From contig NZ_CANKYS010000001.1 in the NCBI RefSeq assembly GCF_947488025.1, positions 124,001 to 188,000 of the forward strand: a DNA stretch of 64,000 bases. Reading direction: 5' to 3'. Source of the DNA: an uncultured Nocardioides sp. Lineage in GTDB: Bacteria > Actinomycetota > Actinomycetes > Propionibacteriales > Nocardioidaceae. Both the position numbers and the translations under genes were made by a program. Under the pieces are notes generated by a model, which made no database searches, was not told the DNA's origin, and was given only the letters and a program-made list of their open reading frames with translations. Shown here piece by piece: positions 56,274 through 64,000 of the stretch; the first letter of the stretch is position 1; the number at the start of each line of letters is the position of its first letter.

Positions 56274-57490
56274 GTCGTCTGGGTTCGTAGTCGGGCGATC
56301 TCGGCGCGGGAGTGCTCCACGGCCGGGGTGTCATGGCCGCGGCTGTCGACGAGGTCGTGGGCGAGGTCGATGGCTCCGGCGAGGACGTGCTTCTCGCGGC
56401 GCTTGCTCATGCCTTCGTCGCGGCCCGTGACGGCGGCTTTGCGGTCCTTGCGTCGGTTGCGGCGGTCCCCGGTCAGCGCGGTCAGCTCGAGCTCGGTGAT
56501 GGTGCCGTTGGCGACCTCGGGGGCGAGGACGTCGCGCATCCAGCCGCGCTCACGGTAGGACCCCCAGCGCAGGGCGACGAACAGCGCGTAGATGAGGAGG
56601 GCGGTGATGCCGAGGAGGAACCCGAGGGAGAGGAAGGGGTTGCTGTCGGCGAGAGCGACCTGTGCGTCCCACACGCCGTGCAGGATCATCGAGGCGGCCA
56701 TGAGCGCCAGGCCGCGCCCGACGCGGCGGGGCTGTGCCGCAGTGCCGAGCAGGTAGATGATGCCGGCGCAGAACACGGCCGTGTACATGGCGTGAGACGC
56801 CACCCCGCTCCCCGCGCGGATCAGGAACGTCTGCATGACCGCGCCGATCTGGTCGACGCCGAAGTGGCTGTAGGCGGCGTTCTGCCCGTAGAGCATGTCC
56901 TCGAGGACCTGGAACCCGAGCCCGACGTAGGCGCCGACGATGAGGCCGTCGTAGACGGTGCGGATGACGAACGGTGCCAGCCCCAGGAGAAGCACGAAGA
57001 TGATGGCCTTGGCGCTCTCCTCGACGAACGGCGCGGTCAGCCCGGCCTCCCAGTCCGTGGCCCAGGCTTGGCCGAAGTTCTTGGCGTACAGGTCCATCAT
57101 CGCGGCGTTGCCGGGCAGCGCCATCGCCCACGGCGCTGCCAGGCCACCGCCTATGAAGGCGGCGATGGCCAGGCGTGCGGGGGTGCGCTCGTAGCGGTCG
57201 GCGTGGTGCAGGAACCACAGGAACGCCAGGCAGAACAGGCCGGCGGACGCCACGGCGGCGAGGTTGGCCTCCTCGAACACGCCGACCGTGGGGGCGGCCA
57301 GGTGGTAGAGCTGGCGGGTCCCGAGGATCACCGCCAGCAGGTAGACCCACAGGCAGGCGTTGCGCGGCTGGAAGAACCGGAACTCCGAGCCCCACCCGGA
57401 CTCCTCGATGGCCGCGCGGCGGCGCTCCTCGAGCATCTGCTCCTGCCCGGCCGGGTCCCGAGGGGCCTGGGTGTCGGCAACCGTGCTCAC
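56270..57490 (-). CDS. PrsW-family intramembrane metalloprotease, copy 2
   Basis: The 406-residue paralogue of the 54328-55596 gene keeps the same order: GWGSEFRFFQPRNACLWVYLLAV, eight or so helices and TAPFVEESAKAIIFVLLLG. YVGLGFQVLEDMLYGQ, SHAMYTAVFCAGIIYLLG and MILHGVWDAQVAL follow, so all expected metal and catalytic residues are present. The cytoplasmic tail begins MRDVLAPEVANGTITELEL and has KHVLAGAIDLAHDLVDSRG. GTGA overlaps join it to both bitopic protein genes. The two proteases are clearly homologous but well diverged, so the duplication is old. Confidence 0.92.
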   Translation of the reverse strand: MSTVADTQAPRDPAGQEQMLEERRRAAIEESGWGSEFRFFQPRNACLWVYLLAVILGTRQLYHLAAPTVGVFEEANLAAVASAGLFCLAFLWFLHHADRYERTPARLAIAAFIGGGLAAPWAMALPGNAAMMDLYAKNFGQAWATDWEAGLTAPFVEESAKAIIFVLLLGLAPFVIRTVYDGLIVGAYVGLGFQVLEDMLYGQNAAYSHFGVDQIGAVMQTFLIRAGSGVASHAMYTAVFCAGIIYLLGTAAQPRRVGRGLALMAASMILHGVWDAQVALADSNPFLSLGFLLGITALLIYALFVALRWGSYRERGWMRDVLAPEVANGTITELELTALTGDRRNRRKDRKAAVTGRDEGMSKRREKHVLAGAIDLAHDLVDSRGHDTPAVEHSRAEIARLRTQTT

Positions 57491-58119
57491 GGGGTCTCCT
57501 CAGTGTCGGTCGCGATGGAGTCGATCATGTCCGCGACCTCTGGGGCCGTGGCGGTCATCTGGGTCTGTGGCCCGACGACCTGGATCTCGATGCCGGTGTC
57601 GTCGATCACGAAGGCGGTCAGGGCGCCGACGCTGTGGGCCGTGTTGAAGTTCTGCGTCACGCCGCGGAGACCGGACGCGGTCGCCTCGGGAGTGACCTCG
57701 CCCTTGATGTCGTAGCCATCGTCGCTGTTGGCAGCGTTGATGACCTCGGCCTGCTCGAGCAGCTCGGCCGGTGTGCCGGTGAAGGGCCCCTGGAGGATGG
57801 AGAACACCACGCCGTTCTTCACGAGGATGCTCTGCTGCAACGCCGAGTCGGGGCTGCGGACCTCGTCGGTGGTCCGCAGTCCGGACACCACTCCCCACCC
57901 CGGACCCGCAGTCATGCTCACCCCCTCGGCCACCTCGATGGCCTCACCGGGCTTGATGGGGTCGTCCCAGGCCACCTGGTCGTTGACCCACGGCAGGACC
58001 CACGCCCACAGTGCGAGCACCACGAGCGGCACCACGGCGTACGGAATGGAACGCCGCTCCAGGCCCAACCAGCGCTGGTCCACCGGGACCCTGTGTGCAC
58101 TGACATCCGACAACGACAC
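57487..58119 (-). CDS. Bitopic membrane protein paired with PrsW, copy 2
   Basis: The 210-residue protein is the first gene of the operon (GTG start). Its cytoplasmic tail VPVDQRWLGLERRSI matches copy 1 closely. A membrane helix (VPLVVLALWAWVLPWV) follows, then an extracytoplasmic domain with GPGWGVVSGLRTTDEV, TGTPAELLEQAEVI and ASGLRGVTQNFNTAHSVGALTAFVIDDTGIEI. The cytoplasmic GLERRSI motif just before the membrane is the best-conserved part of the family, and may be where the protease or a cytosolic partner docks. No lipobox or catalytic motif is present. Confidence 0.8.
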   Translation of the reverse strand: MSLSDVSAHRVPVDQRWLGLERRSIPYAVVPLVVLALWAWVLPWVNDQVAWDDPIKPGEAIEVAEGVSMTAGPGWGVVSGLRTTDEVRSPDSALQQSILVKNGVVFSILQGPFTGTPAELLEQAEVINAANSDDGYDIKGEVTPEATASGLRGVTQNFNTAHSVGALTAFVIDDTGIEIQVVGPQTQMTATAPEVADMIDSIATDTEETP

Positions 58120-58824
58120 GTCGCCCCGCTCTCAGCGCCGCGTTTCCCGAGCGCAGTCGTGGTGCCCCCCGAAGATGGGACGAACCTTGTCCAGAACGTA
58201 GACATCGCCGCCTGCGCCGGTCCAGGCGCTCGCGGGCCAGCCCTGTGACGATCACGTGAATTCGCCGGGGCGTCCACCCGACCACACCCCTTTGGTGGGT
58301 GCTTGCGTTCCCGGCTCCAAGTTCGAGGTCCGGGCGCCGTCGGTCGGGATACACATTGGCCTCTCGACGGTGTTGCTCGTGTCAGCGATGACCCATCGGT
58401 CGATCTCAGATCGCTTGGCATGTCCCGCAATGCACCGCCTTCGACGTCAGGGGCTACCAGCTGGCCAGCGACGGTCTCGTCCAGCTGGGAAACGCACTCA
58501 TCTGCCGCGACGAGTGCGGCGTGCACCCGAAGTGGACGTGTTCTCGAACGCCTTCGCCAACCGGGACAGCGCTCAGGCGGCCGTGGGCGACCTCGACGCG
58601 CCAGGCATACCGAAGGGGCGGAGCACTGGCTGCTTGCGTCCCACCGGCACGACGGACTCGACGTCGTACTTCCCAGGTCCCGGCCAACATGGACACATCC
58701 AGCAAGACCACGGCCGGGACGGTTTGGCTGACTCTCTGGCCAGCTTTCGTCCACAGGACGGCCCCTTCGCCGCCTGTCCACAGGCGCCCGCACGGGTGTC
58801 GGTGGGCGCCGGTTGAGTGGCTCC
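58120..58824. other. 705-base stretch without an intact gene; possible coding remnant
   Basis: No complete gene is supported. In the + strand frame following a TGA at 58389-58391, translation gives QIAWHVPQCTAFDVRGYQLA and then SDGLVQLGNALICRDECGV, which looks like real protein with cysteines. Around 58529 the sense moves to another frame, reading EVDVFSNAFANRDSAQAAVG. Neither part has a plausible start. This looks like a decayed gene. The left end also holds the promoter of the PrsW operon, and CTGTCCACAGGCGCC-type sequence lies near the right end. Confidence 0.4.
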
Positions 58825-60256
58825 ATGCCCACCTCCCAGCCCCCACTCACCGCAGCCGCGATCGCGGCGACGCGGCGCGAGATGCAGGCCGCGCTCGATG
58901 GCCCGAGCGGGCTGGACGACGCCGGTCGGGTCGATGCGATCCGGGCGTTGGAGGAGCTGGCCTGCACGGTGAGCGCGGCGCAGGCCGCCCTGGCAGCCGA
59001 TCTGGCCGACTCGGTCGAGGCCGACCACGAGGCGATGGGCGTCCCGTCCGCCAGGCGCGGCCAGGGCGTCGCGTCGCAGGTCGCCTTCGCTCGGCGGGAG
59101 TCGCCCCACCGCGGCCAGCGCCATGTCGGGCTGGCGCGGATCGTCCGTAGCGAGCTGCCGCACACATGGGCCGCCTGGCGCGCCGGCCGGATCACCGAGT
59201 GGCGCGCCACGCTGATCGCACGCGAGACCGCATGCCTCTCCCTCGAACACCGCCTCGCCGTCGACGAGGCGTTGGCCGCCGACCGCGACGCGCTCGAGGC
59301 GATGAGCGACCGTCAGGTCATCGCCTCTGCCCAGGCCCAGGGCACGCGTCTCGACGCCGCCGCGCAGGTGGCCCGGCGCCGCAAGGCCGAGTCCGAACGA
59401 CGCGTCTCGATCCGACCCGCTCCCGACAGCATGGTCTGGCTGACGGCCCTGCTGCCGGTCAAGGACGGCGTCGTCACCTTCGCGACGCTTGCTGCCGGTC
59501 AAGGACGGCGTCGTCACCTTCGCGACGCTCAGCAGGGAAGCGGACCGCGCGCGAGCCCAAGGTGACCCCCGGACCCGCGGCCAGGCGATGGCCGACTCCC
59601 TCGTTCAGTCAGTTCTCGTCGGCACCATCGAGCGGACCGACGATGGTGGAGCCGATGGCGGCACCCGCGACGATCCGCACACGCCCGGCGCCGCGGATGG
59701 GGCCACGCGTGGGAGCGTCCCTGTGGCGCTCGGCATCGTGATGACCGACGCCGGGCTCTTCGGTGGCGCCGACGACGCGGCGCACCTCGAGGGCTTCGGC
59801 CCGATCCCCGCCGAGCTGGCGCGGGAGATCATCTGCGGCGCTGTCAGCGCGGAGGAGCAGGTGAGCATCCGCCGGCTGTACACCTCGCCCGAGACGGGCG
59901 AGCTCCTCGCGATGGACGCCCGCACCCGCACCTTCCGCGGCAACCTCGCGCGATTCATCCGGCTGCGCGACCGCACCTGCCGTACTCCGTGGTGCGACGC
60001 CCCGATCCGCCACATCGACCACGTTCAGCCACACGACGCCGCCGGGCCCACCTCGGTCAGCAACGGGCAAGGTCTCTGCGAGGCCTGCAACTACGCCAAG
60101 CGAGCGCCCCGATGGCGGGCCAGACCCGAGCCGGACGGCAGCGTGACGACCACCCTCCCGACCGGCCACACCCACTCCACCCGCCCGCCACCGCTGGCGA
60201 CTGTCAGACGGCGGGACCTGCGCCCGCTCACGATCGACTACGTGCTCGCCGGCTGA
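58825..60256 (+). pseudogene. DUF222/HNH endonuclease-domain protein broken by a 40-bp tandem duplication
   Basis: The first frame from the ATG at 58825 (MPTSQPPLTAAAIAATRREM) encodes the DUF222 domain up to VWLTALLPVKDGVVTFATL. There a 40-base sequence is repeated in tandem. The repeat shifts the frame, and the first frame soon loses homology. The second copy resumes the proper sequence, LLPVKDGVVTFATLSREADR, running to the stop at 60256. The HNH part (RTCRTPWCDAPIRHIDHVQP, then SNGQGLCEACNYAKRAP) is intact. Removing one 40-base unit restores a protein of about 460 residues. It is the second disrupted DUF222 gene in the window. Confidence 0.9.
59450..59529. repeat. Perfect 40-bp tandem duplication
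   Basis: Bases 59450-59489 and 59490-59529 are identical. Forty is not divisible by three, so the duplication shifts the reading frame of the DUF222/HNH gene. Identity of the copies implies a recent event, and slippage could reverse it. Confidence 0.95.
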
Positions 60257-60303
60257 CGCGCCCGTCGGGAGGAGGAGACAAGCCGTGCTGACAGACTCCC
60301 GCC

Positions 60304-60639
60304 ATGACCGTCGTCGCGTCGCTCGCCCTCTTCGCCCTGGCCGCGATCGCGGAGATCGGTGGCGCGTGGCTGGTCTGGCAGGGCATCCGTGAGGACCGGG
60401 GCTGGGTCTGGGTGGGCGCCGGCTTCATCGCCCTCGGCCTCTACGGCCTGGTCGCCACCCTGCAGCCGGACGCCCACTTCGGGCGGATCCTGGCGGCGTA
60501 CGGCGGCGTGTTCGTCGCCGGCTCGCTGGCGTGGGGGATGGTCGCGGACGGCTTCCGTCCCGACCGCTACGACATCGGTGGCGCGCTGATCTGCCTGGTC
60601 GGCGTCGCAGTGATCATGTACGCCCCGCGGTCCGCCTGA
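60304..60639 (+). CDS. ynfA: YnfA/UPF0060 family membrane protein
   Basis: The 111-residue protein has four membrane helices and the family signatures [49 protein letters not shown] and [20 protein letters not shown]. YnfA resembles small multidrug resistance (SMR) transporters and has been linked to efflux. The ATG is preceded by a weak ribosome site. It converges on an acyl-CoA dehydrogenase with a hairpin at the junction. Confidence 0.93.
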   Translation: MTVVASLALFALAAIAEIGGAWLVWQGIREDRGWVWVGAGFIALGLYGLVATLQPDAHFGRILAAYGGVFVAGSLAWGMVADGFRPDRYDIGGALICLVGVAVIMYAPRSA

Positions 60640-60653
60640 GCGGAGCGGCGGGG
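60623..60653. terminator. Bidirectional hairpin between ynfA and the acyl-CoA dehydrogenase
   Basis: CCCCG-CGG-TCCGC and GCGGA-GCGG-CGGGG pair around CTGA with an internal bulge. The hairpin overlaps the ynfA stop codon and lies eight bases before the convergent stop. Confidence 0.45.
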
Positions 60654-60661
60654 CGCGGCGC

Positions 60662-61861
60662 TCACTCGACCGGCAGACCGAGACCGCGGGCGATCAGCAT
60701 CCGCTGGACCTCCGAGGTGCCCTCGCCGATCTCGAGGACCTTGGCGTCGCGGTAGAACCGGACGACCGGGTACTCCTCCATGAAGCCGTAGCCGCCGAAT
60801 ACCTGGGTCGCGATGCGGGTCGCGGTGACCGCCGACTCGGTGGCGTAGAGCTTCGCCACGGCGGCCGCCTGCTTGAACGACGCCGTGGTGACCGACGAGG
60901 ATCCGGCGTCCATCGCGTCCTTCATCGCCGCCGCCTTGTAGGTCAGCAGCCGCGAGGCGTCCAGCATCACCTGCAGGTCGGAGACCTGGAAGGCGAGACC
61001 CTGCTTGCGCCCGATCGGGCCGCCGAAGGTCTGCCGCTCACCGGCGTACTGCACCGACATGTCGAGGCACGCCTGGATGCACCCGACCGCCAGCGCGGCG
61101 ATCGCGACCCGGCCGTCGTCGAGCGTGGCGAGGAACTGCGCGTAGCCGCGACCGCGCTCCCCGAGGAGGTTGGCCTCGGGAACCCGGGCGTCGGAGAAGG
61201 ACAGCGGGTGGGTGTCGGAGGCGTGCCAGCCGAGCTTGTCGTACGCCTTCTCCGCGGTGAAGCCGGGAGTGTCGGACGGGACCATGATCGTCGAGATCTC
61301 CGGCCGCCCGTCGGCCCGCTCCCCCGTGCGCGCCGTCACGGTCACCAGCGAGGTGATCGACGACCCGGAGTTGGTGATGAACTGCTTGGCGCCGTTGACG
61401 ACCCACTCGCCGCCGTCGAGCACGGCCTTGGTCTTCGTCGCCCCGGCGTCGGAGCCCGCGCCGGGCTCGGTCAGCCCGAAGCCCGCGATCTTCTCGCCGG
61501 AGACGAGGTCGGGCAGCCAGGTCTTCTTCTGGTCGTCCGTGCCGTAGGTCAGGATCGGGTTGATCCCCAGCCCGACCGCCGCCTCGAGCGTGATGCCCAT
61601 CGACTGGTCGACGCGACCGATCTCCTCGATCGCCAGGCACAGCGAGGTGAACCCGCCGTCCTCGCCGGCCATCCCCGCGCCGCCGAACTCCTCCGGGGCG
61701 GTGAGCCCCATCAGGCCCAGCGCGCCCATCTTCTGGACCACGTCGGTCGGGAAGTGGTGGCCGCGGTCCCACTGCGCGGCGTGCGGCGCGATCTCGGCCT
61801 CGGCGAAGTCGCGGACGCTGCGGCGGAACTGCTCGTGCTCGGGGGACAGCTCGAAGGTCAT
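60662..61861 (-). CDS. Acyl-CoA dehydrogenase
   Basis: The 399-residue flavoenzyme begins MTFELSPEHEQFRRSVRDFA. IAGFGLTEPGAGSDAGATKTKA and GAKQFITNSGSSITSLVTVTA are the FAD/substrate segments. ERQTFGGPIGRKQGLAFQVSDLQV and QVFGGYGFMEEYPVVRFYRDAKVLEIGEGTSEVQRMLIARGLG complete the C-terminal domain. The catalytic base would be the Glu in the EIGEGTSE motif. It belongs to the short/branched-chain group rather than the FadE25-like enzyme at 34801. A perfect 18-bp palindrome upstream probably binds its repressor. Confidence 0.93.
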   Translation of the reverse strand: MTFELSPEHEQFRRSVRDFAEAEIAPHAAQWDRGHHFPTDVVQKMGALGLMGLTAPEEFGGAGMAGEDGGFTSLCLAIEEIGRVDQSMGITLEAAVGLGINPILTYGTDDQKKTWLPDLVSGEKIAGFGLTEPGAGSDAGATKTKAVLDGGEWVVNGAKQFITNSGSSITSLVTVTARTGERADGRPEISTIMVPSDTPGFTAEKAYDKLGWHASDTHPLSFSDARVPEANLLGERGRGYAQFLATLDDGRVAIAALAVGCIQACLDMSVQYAGERQTFGGPIGRKQGLAFQVSDLQVMLDASRLLTYKAAAMKDAMDAGSSSVTTASFKQAAAVAKLYATESAVTATRIATQVFGGYGFMEEYPVVRFYRDAKVLEIGEGTSEVQRMLIARGLGLPVE

Positions 61862-61882
61862 GCCTCGCAGACTAGCGCCGCA

Positions 61883-61900
61883 GGTTAGCGATCGCTAACC
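61883..61900 (-). promoter_or_regulatory. Perfect 18-bp palindromic operator upstream of the acyl-CoA dehydrogenase
   Basis: GGTTAGCGATCGCTAACC is exactly self-complementary and sits 21 bases before the dehydrogenase start. The size and symmetry suit a TetR- or MarR-type regulator of acyl-CoA metabolism. It is 64 bases from the iron box of the divergent gene. Confidence 0.6.
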
Positions 61901-61964
61901 CCCGGGCGAGCGCCAGGCGGTGTGACGGACGCAATTCCTCGGGACACGTCGTCCGGGTCTAGAG

Positions 61965-61978
61965 TTAGGCGAGCCTAA
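61965..61978 (+). promoter_or_regulatory. IdeR/DtxR-like iron box
   Basis: TTAGGCGAGCCTAA is a 14-bp inverted repeat matching the core TTAGGCTAACCTAA of the IdeR/DtxR site at 12 of 14 bases. It lies 19 bases before the GTG start of the iron-binding lipoprotein, where a repressor would block transcription. Confidence 0.7.
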
Positions 61979-61997
61979 GCAAAGTAAGGACGCCCCC

Positions 61998-63026
61998 GTG
62001 ACGACTTCCCCGCACCGCGCGACCACGCGCGCCACTGTGGCCCTGGCCGCCACCCTCCTGACCGCCTCCACCCTGTCGGGGTGCGGCGTCTTCAGGTCCC
62101 CCGACCTCGTCATCTACAACGCCCAGCACGAGCAGCTGCTCGACGAGCTCGTCCCGCTCTTCGAGGAGGAGTCCGGCCTCGACGTCGAGCTGCGCAGCGG
62201 CAAGGACCTCGAGATGGCCAACCAGATCGTCGAGGAGGGTGACGACTCCCCGGCCGACGTGTTCCTCACCGAGAACTCCCCCGCGATGAGCATCGTCGAC
62301 AACGCCGGCCTGTTCGCCGAGCTGCCCGAGTCGGCCACCGCGACGATCCCGGAGCAGTACGTCCCGGCCGACCGCACGTGGACCGGCTTCCTCGCCCGCT
62401 CCACCGTCGCGATGTACAACACCGACACGATGACCGAGGCCGACATGCCCGCCTCGATCCTCGACTTCGCCGACCCGGAGTGGCAGGGCCGCGTCGCCTT
62501 CTCCCCCACCGGCGCCGACTTCCAGGCGATCGTGTCCGCCGTCCTCGAGCTCGAGGGCGAGGAGGCCACGGCCGAGTGGCTCGCCGGCCTCAAGGCCAAC
62601 GGCGTGATCGTGCAGAACAACCTCGTGGTGATGCAGTCCGTGGACTCCGGCGAGGTCGACGCCGGCATCGCCTACCACTACTACTGGTACCGCGACCGCC
62701 AGGAGAACGGCGAGGACTCCGACTCCTCGGCGCTGCACTTCTTCGGCGACCAGGACCCCGGCGCGTTCCTCAGCATCTCCGGCGCCGGCATCCTCGCCAG
62801 CAGCGAGAACCAGGACGCCGCGGAGGAGTTCATCACCTGGCTGACCGGCACCGAGGCGCAGCAGGCGATGGCGGAGTCCTACGCCCTGGAGTACCCGCTC
62901 AACCCCGACGCGAGCCTCGCCCCCGAGGTCAAGCCCTTCGACGAGCTCGAGCCGCCCGCGGTCGACGTGGCCGCCCTCAACGGCCCGCAGGTGACCGAGC
63001 TGATGACCGCGGCAGGCCTCCTCTGA
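61998..63026 (+). CDS. Iron(III) ABC transporter substrate-binding lipoprotein (FbpA-like)
   Basis: The 342-residue protein has a signal sequence ending in the lipobox LSGC, with the lipidated cysteine at residue 29. The family-1 solute-binding domain follows: DLVIYNAQHEQLLDELVPLFEEESGLDVELRSG, FAELPESATATIPEQYVPADRTWTGFLARSTVAMYNT and GIAYHYYWYRDRQENG. The last contains the tandem tyrosines that hold Fe(III) in FbpA proteins. The start is GTG, seven bases after TAAGGA. An iron-box-like repeat upstream and a permease gene downstream support iron-regulated uptake. Confidence 0.93.
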   Translation: MTTSPHRATTRATVALAATLLTASTLSGCGVFRSPDLVIYNAQHEQLLDELVPLFEEESGLDVELRSGKDLEMANQIVEEGDDSPADVFLTENSPAMSIVDNAGLFAELPESATATIPEQYVPADRTWTGFLARSTVAMYNTDTMTEADMPASILDFADPEWQGRVAFSPTGADFQAIVSAVLELEGEEATAEWLAGLKANGVIVQNNLVVMQSVDSGEVDAGIAYHYYWYRDRQENGEDSDSSALHFFGDQDPGAFLSISGAGILASSENQDAAEEFITWLTGTEAQQAMAESYALEYPLNPDASLAPEVKPFDELEPPAVDVAALNGPQVTELMTAAGLL

Positions 63027-64000
63027 CCACGTCCCCTGCCCGGTCCGGGCGTCGTACGCCGCTCCCGCTGCTCGTCGCGGGCGCGGCGGTGGCGCTCCTG
63101 GCGCTGGTGCCGTTGTTCTACGTGGCCACCTACGTGGTCATCATCGGACCGGTCGACCTCTGGCACCTCCTGGCCCGCCCGCGCATCGCCGAGCTGCTGC
63201 GCAACACCGTCACCCTCGCGACCGCCTGCATGGCCGCCACCGCCGTGCTCGGCGTCGCGCTGGCCGTCCTCGTGGAGCGCACGGACCTGCCGGGGCGCCG
63301 CCTGTGGCACGGCCTCCTCGTCGCCCCTCTCGCCGTCCCGGCCTTCGTCAACGGCTACGCGTGGGTCTCGCTCGACCGCAGCGTCCACGGGTTCTCCGGT
63401 GCCTTCACCGTCGTCACGCTGTCCTACTACCCGCTCGTCTACCTCCCGGTCGTCGCGATGCTCCGCCGCCTCGACCCCGCGCTCGAGGAGTCGTCGTGGT
63501 CGCTCGGCCACTCGCGCGCCCGCACCTTCCGCACCGTCGTGCTGCCGCAGCTGCGCCCGGCCGTGCTCGGCGGTGCGCTGCTCGTCGGCCTGCACCTGCT
63601 CGCCGAGTTCGGCGCGCTGTCGCTGCTGCGCTTCCCGACGTTCACGACCGCCATCTACGACCAGTACGGCTCGACCTTCAACGGTGCCGCCGCCACCGCG
63701 ATGGCCGGCGTGCTCGTCCTGCTCTGCCTCGTCCTGCTGCTCGCCGAGCTGCGCCTGCGCGGCAACCGCAGGTACGCCCGGCTGGGCCGCGGCGCCGCCC
63801 GGCACGCCGTACCCCTCACGCTCGGCCCCTGGCGCTGGCCGGCCCTCGCCGCCGCCGGCACCGTCGTGGCCCTCGCCATCGGCGTCCCCGCCTACTCCCT
63901 CGTGCGCTGGCTCCTCGTCGGCACGTCGACCGAGTTCCCGCTGGCCGAGCTGGCCGAGGCGCTCGGCGCGACGGTCGTGCTCGCCCTCGCCGGCGCGGTC
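63023..64000 (+). CDS. Iron(III) ABC transporter permease (FbpB-like), cut by window edge
   Basis: The open frame continues past the window end. It reads (L/M)TTSPARSGRRTPLPLLVAGA, then several membrane helices and the permease loop EESSWSLGHSRARTFRTVVL, which is the EAA motif contacting the ATPase. The first copy of the FbpB-type permease domain is complete by about 63700, and a second begins after it. No ATG, GTG or TTG is available at the right place. A CTG at 63023 overlaps the upstream TGA as CTGA, mirroring the ATGA/GTGA overlaps elsewhere, so a rare CTG start is likely. Confidence 0.85.
   Translation, partial: MTTSPARSGRRTPLPLLVAGAAVALLALVPLFYVATYVVIIGPVDLWHLLARPRIAELLRNTVTLATACMAATAVLGVALAVLVERTDLPGRRLWHGLLVAPLAVPAFVNGYAWVSLDRSVHGFSGAFTVVTLSYYPLVYLPVVAMLRRLDPALEESSWSLGHSRARTFRTVVLPQLRPAVLGGALLVGLHLLAEFGALSLLRFPTFTTAIYDQYGSTFNGAAATAMAGVLVLLCLVLLLAELRLRGNRRYARLGRGAARHAVPLTLGPWRWPALAAAGTVVALAIGVPAYSLVRWLLVGTSTEFPLAELAEALGATVVLALAGAV

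Noticed and set aside
53444..60278. A 16-base identical sequence CGTCGGGAGGAGGAGA at 53444 and 60263
   Set aside because: Purine-rich, Shine-Dalgarno-like sequence recurs by chance in such DNA. The two contexts differ completely beyond the 16 bases.

Overview
The window is high-GC actinobacterial DNA. Protein types and gene order point to the Propionibacteriales, most likely Nocardioides or a close relative. Gene order is conserved with Mycobacterium: ahcY-mtrA-mtrB; the TobH-like SIS protein, DUF3499, whiB2, cofD/fbiA-fbiB block; and fadE, purE-purK, PH-domain protein, birA, accD, accE, maf. I saw no rRNA, tRNA, CRISPR array, insertion sequence or prophage. Four-base stop/start overlaps are very common, so most genes sit in translationally coupled operons.

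Layout. 1-2.3 kb (minus strand): ahcY, mtrA and the first codons of mtrB. 2.4-8.9 kb: a DUF808 membrane protein, a GNAT, a frameshifted DUF222/HNH gene with an SOS-box-like sequence, a HIT protein, a frameshifted NTF2-like gene, a TobH-like SIS protein, a Trm112-like zinc ribbon, DUF3499 and a metallopeptidase-family protein. 8.9-17.3 kb: a DUF5719 protein and a large GT2 membrane glycosyltransferase, whiB2, then the coenzyme F420 genes cofD and fbiB, a DUF3105 protein and a TIGR03089 protein. 17.3-30.5 kb: cell envelope genes, namely a peptidoglycan-recognition amidase with FG-GAP repeats, a galactofuranan cluster (Wzt/Wzm-like exporter, glfT2, glf, two GT2 enzymes) and two LCP ligases. 30.7-34.8 kb: PadR-DUF1707, a universal stress protein, a pyridoxamine-oxidase-fold protein, and a crcB-DUF190-crcB operon preceded by a fluoride riboswitch. 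34.8-49.2 kb: metabolism and the accD/birA/maf neighbourhood. 49.2-53.4 kb: a NatAB-type ABC exporter with a LuxR/histidine-kinase pair. 53.6-58.1 kb: an operon with two tandem copies of a PrsW-type intramembrane protease plus a bitopic partner, followed by AIM24. 58.1-60.3 kb: a degraded stretch and a second DUF222/HNH gene broken by a 40-bp tandem duplication. 60.3-64 kb: ynfA, an acyl-CoA dehydrogenase, and the start of an iron(III) ABC importer behind an IdeR/DtxR-like box.

How the parts fit. MtrAB is encoded at the left edge. MtrA-box-like direct repeats precede both the amidase and the first LCP gene, so envelope remodelling may be under MtrA. The galactofuranan genes make UDP-galactofuranose (glf), polymerise it (glfT2 and GT2s), export it (ABC pair) and attach it to the wall (LCP). 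The fluoride operon reads as a two-subunit fluoride channel switched on by an aptamer whose 3' end masks the Shine-Dalgarno sequence. The best candidate for an undescribed system is the duplicated protease/partner operon at 53.6-58.1 kb.
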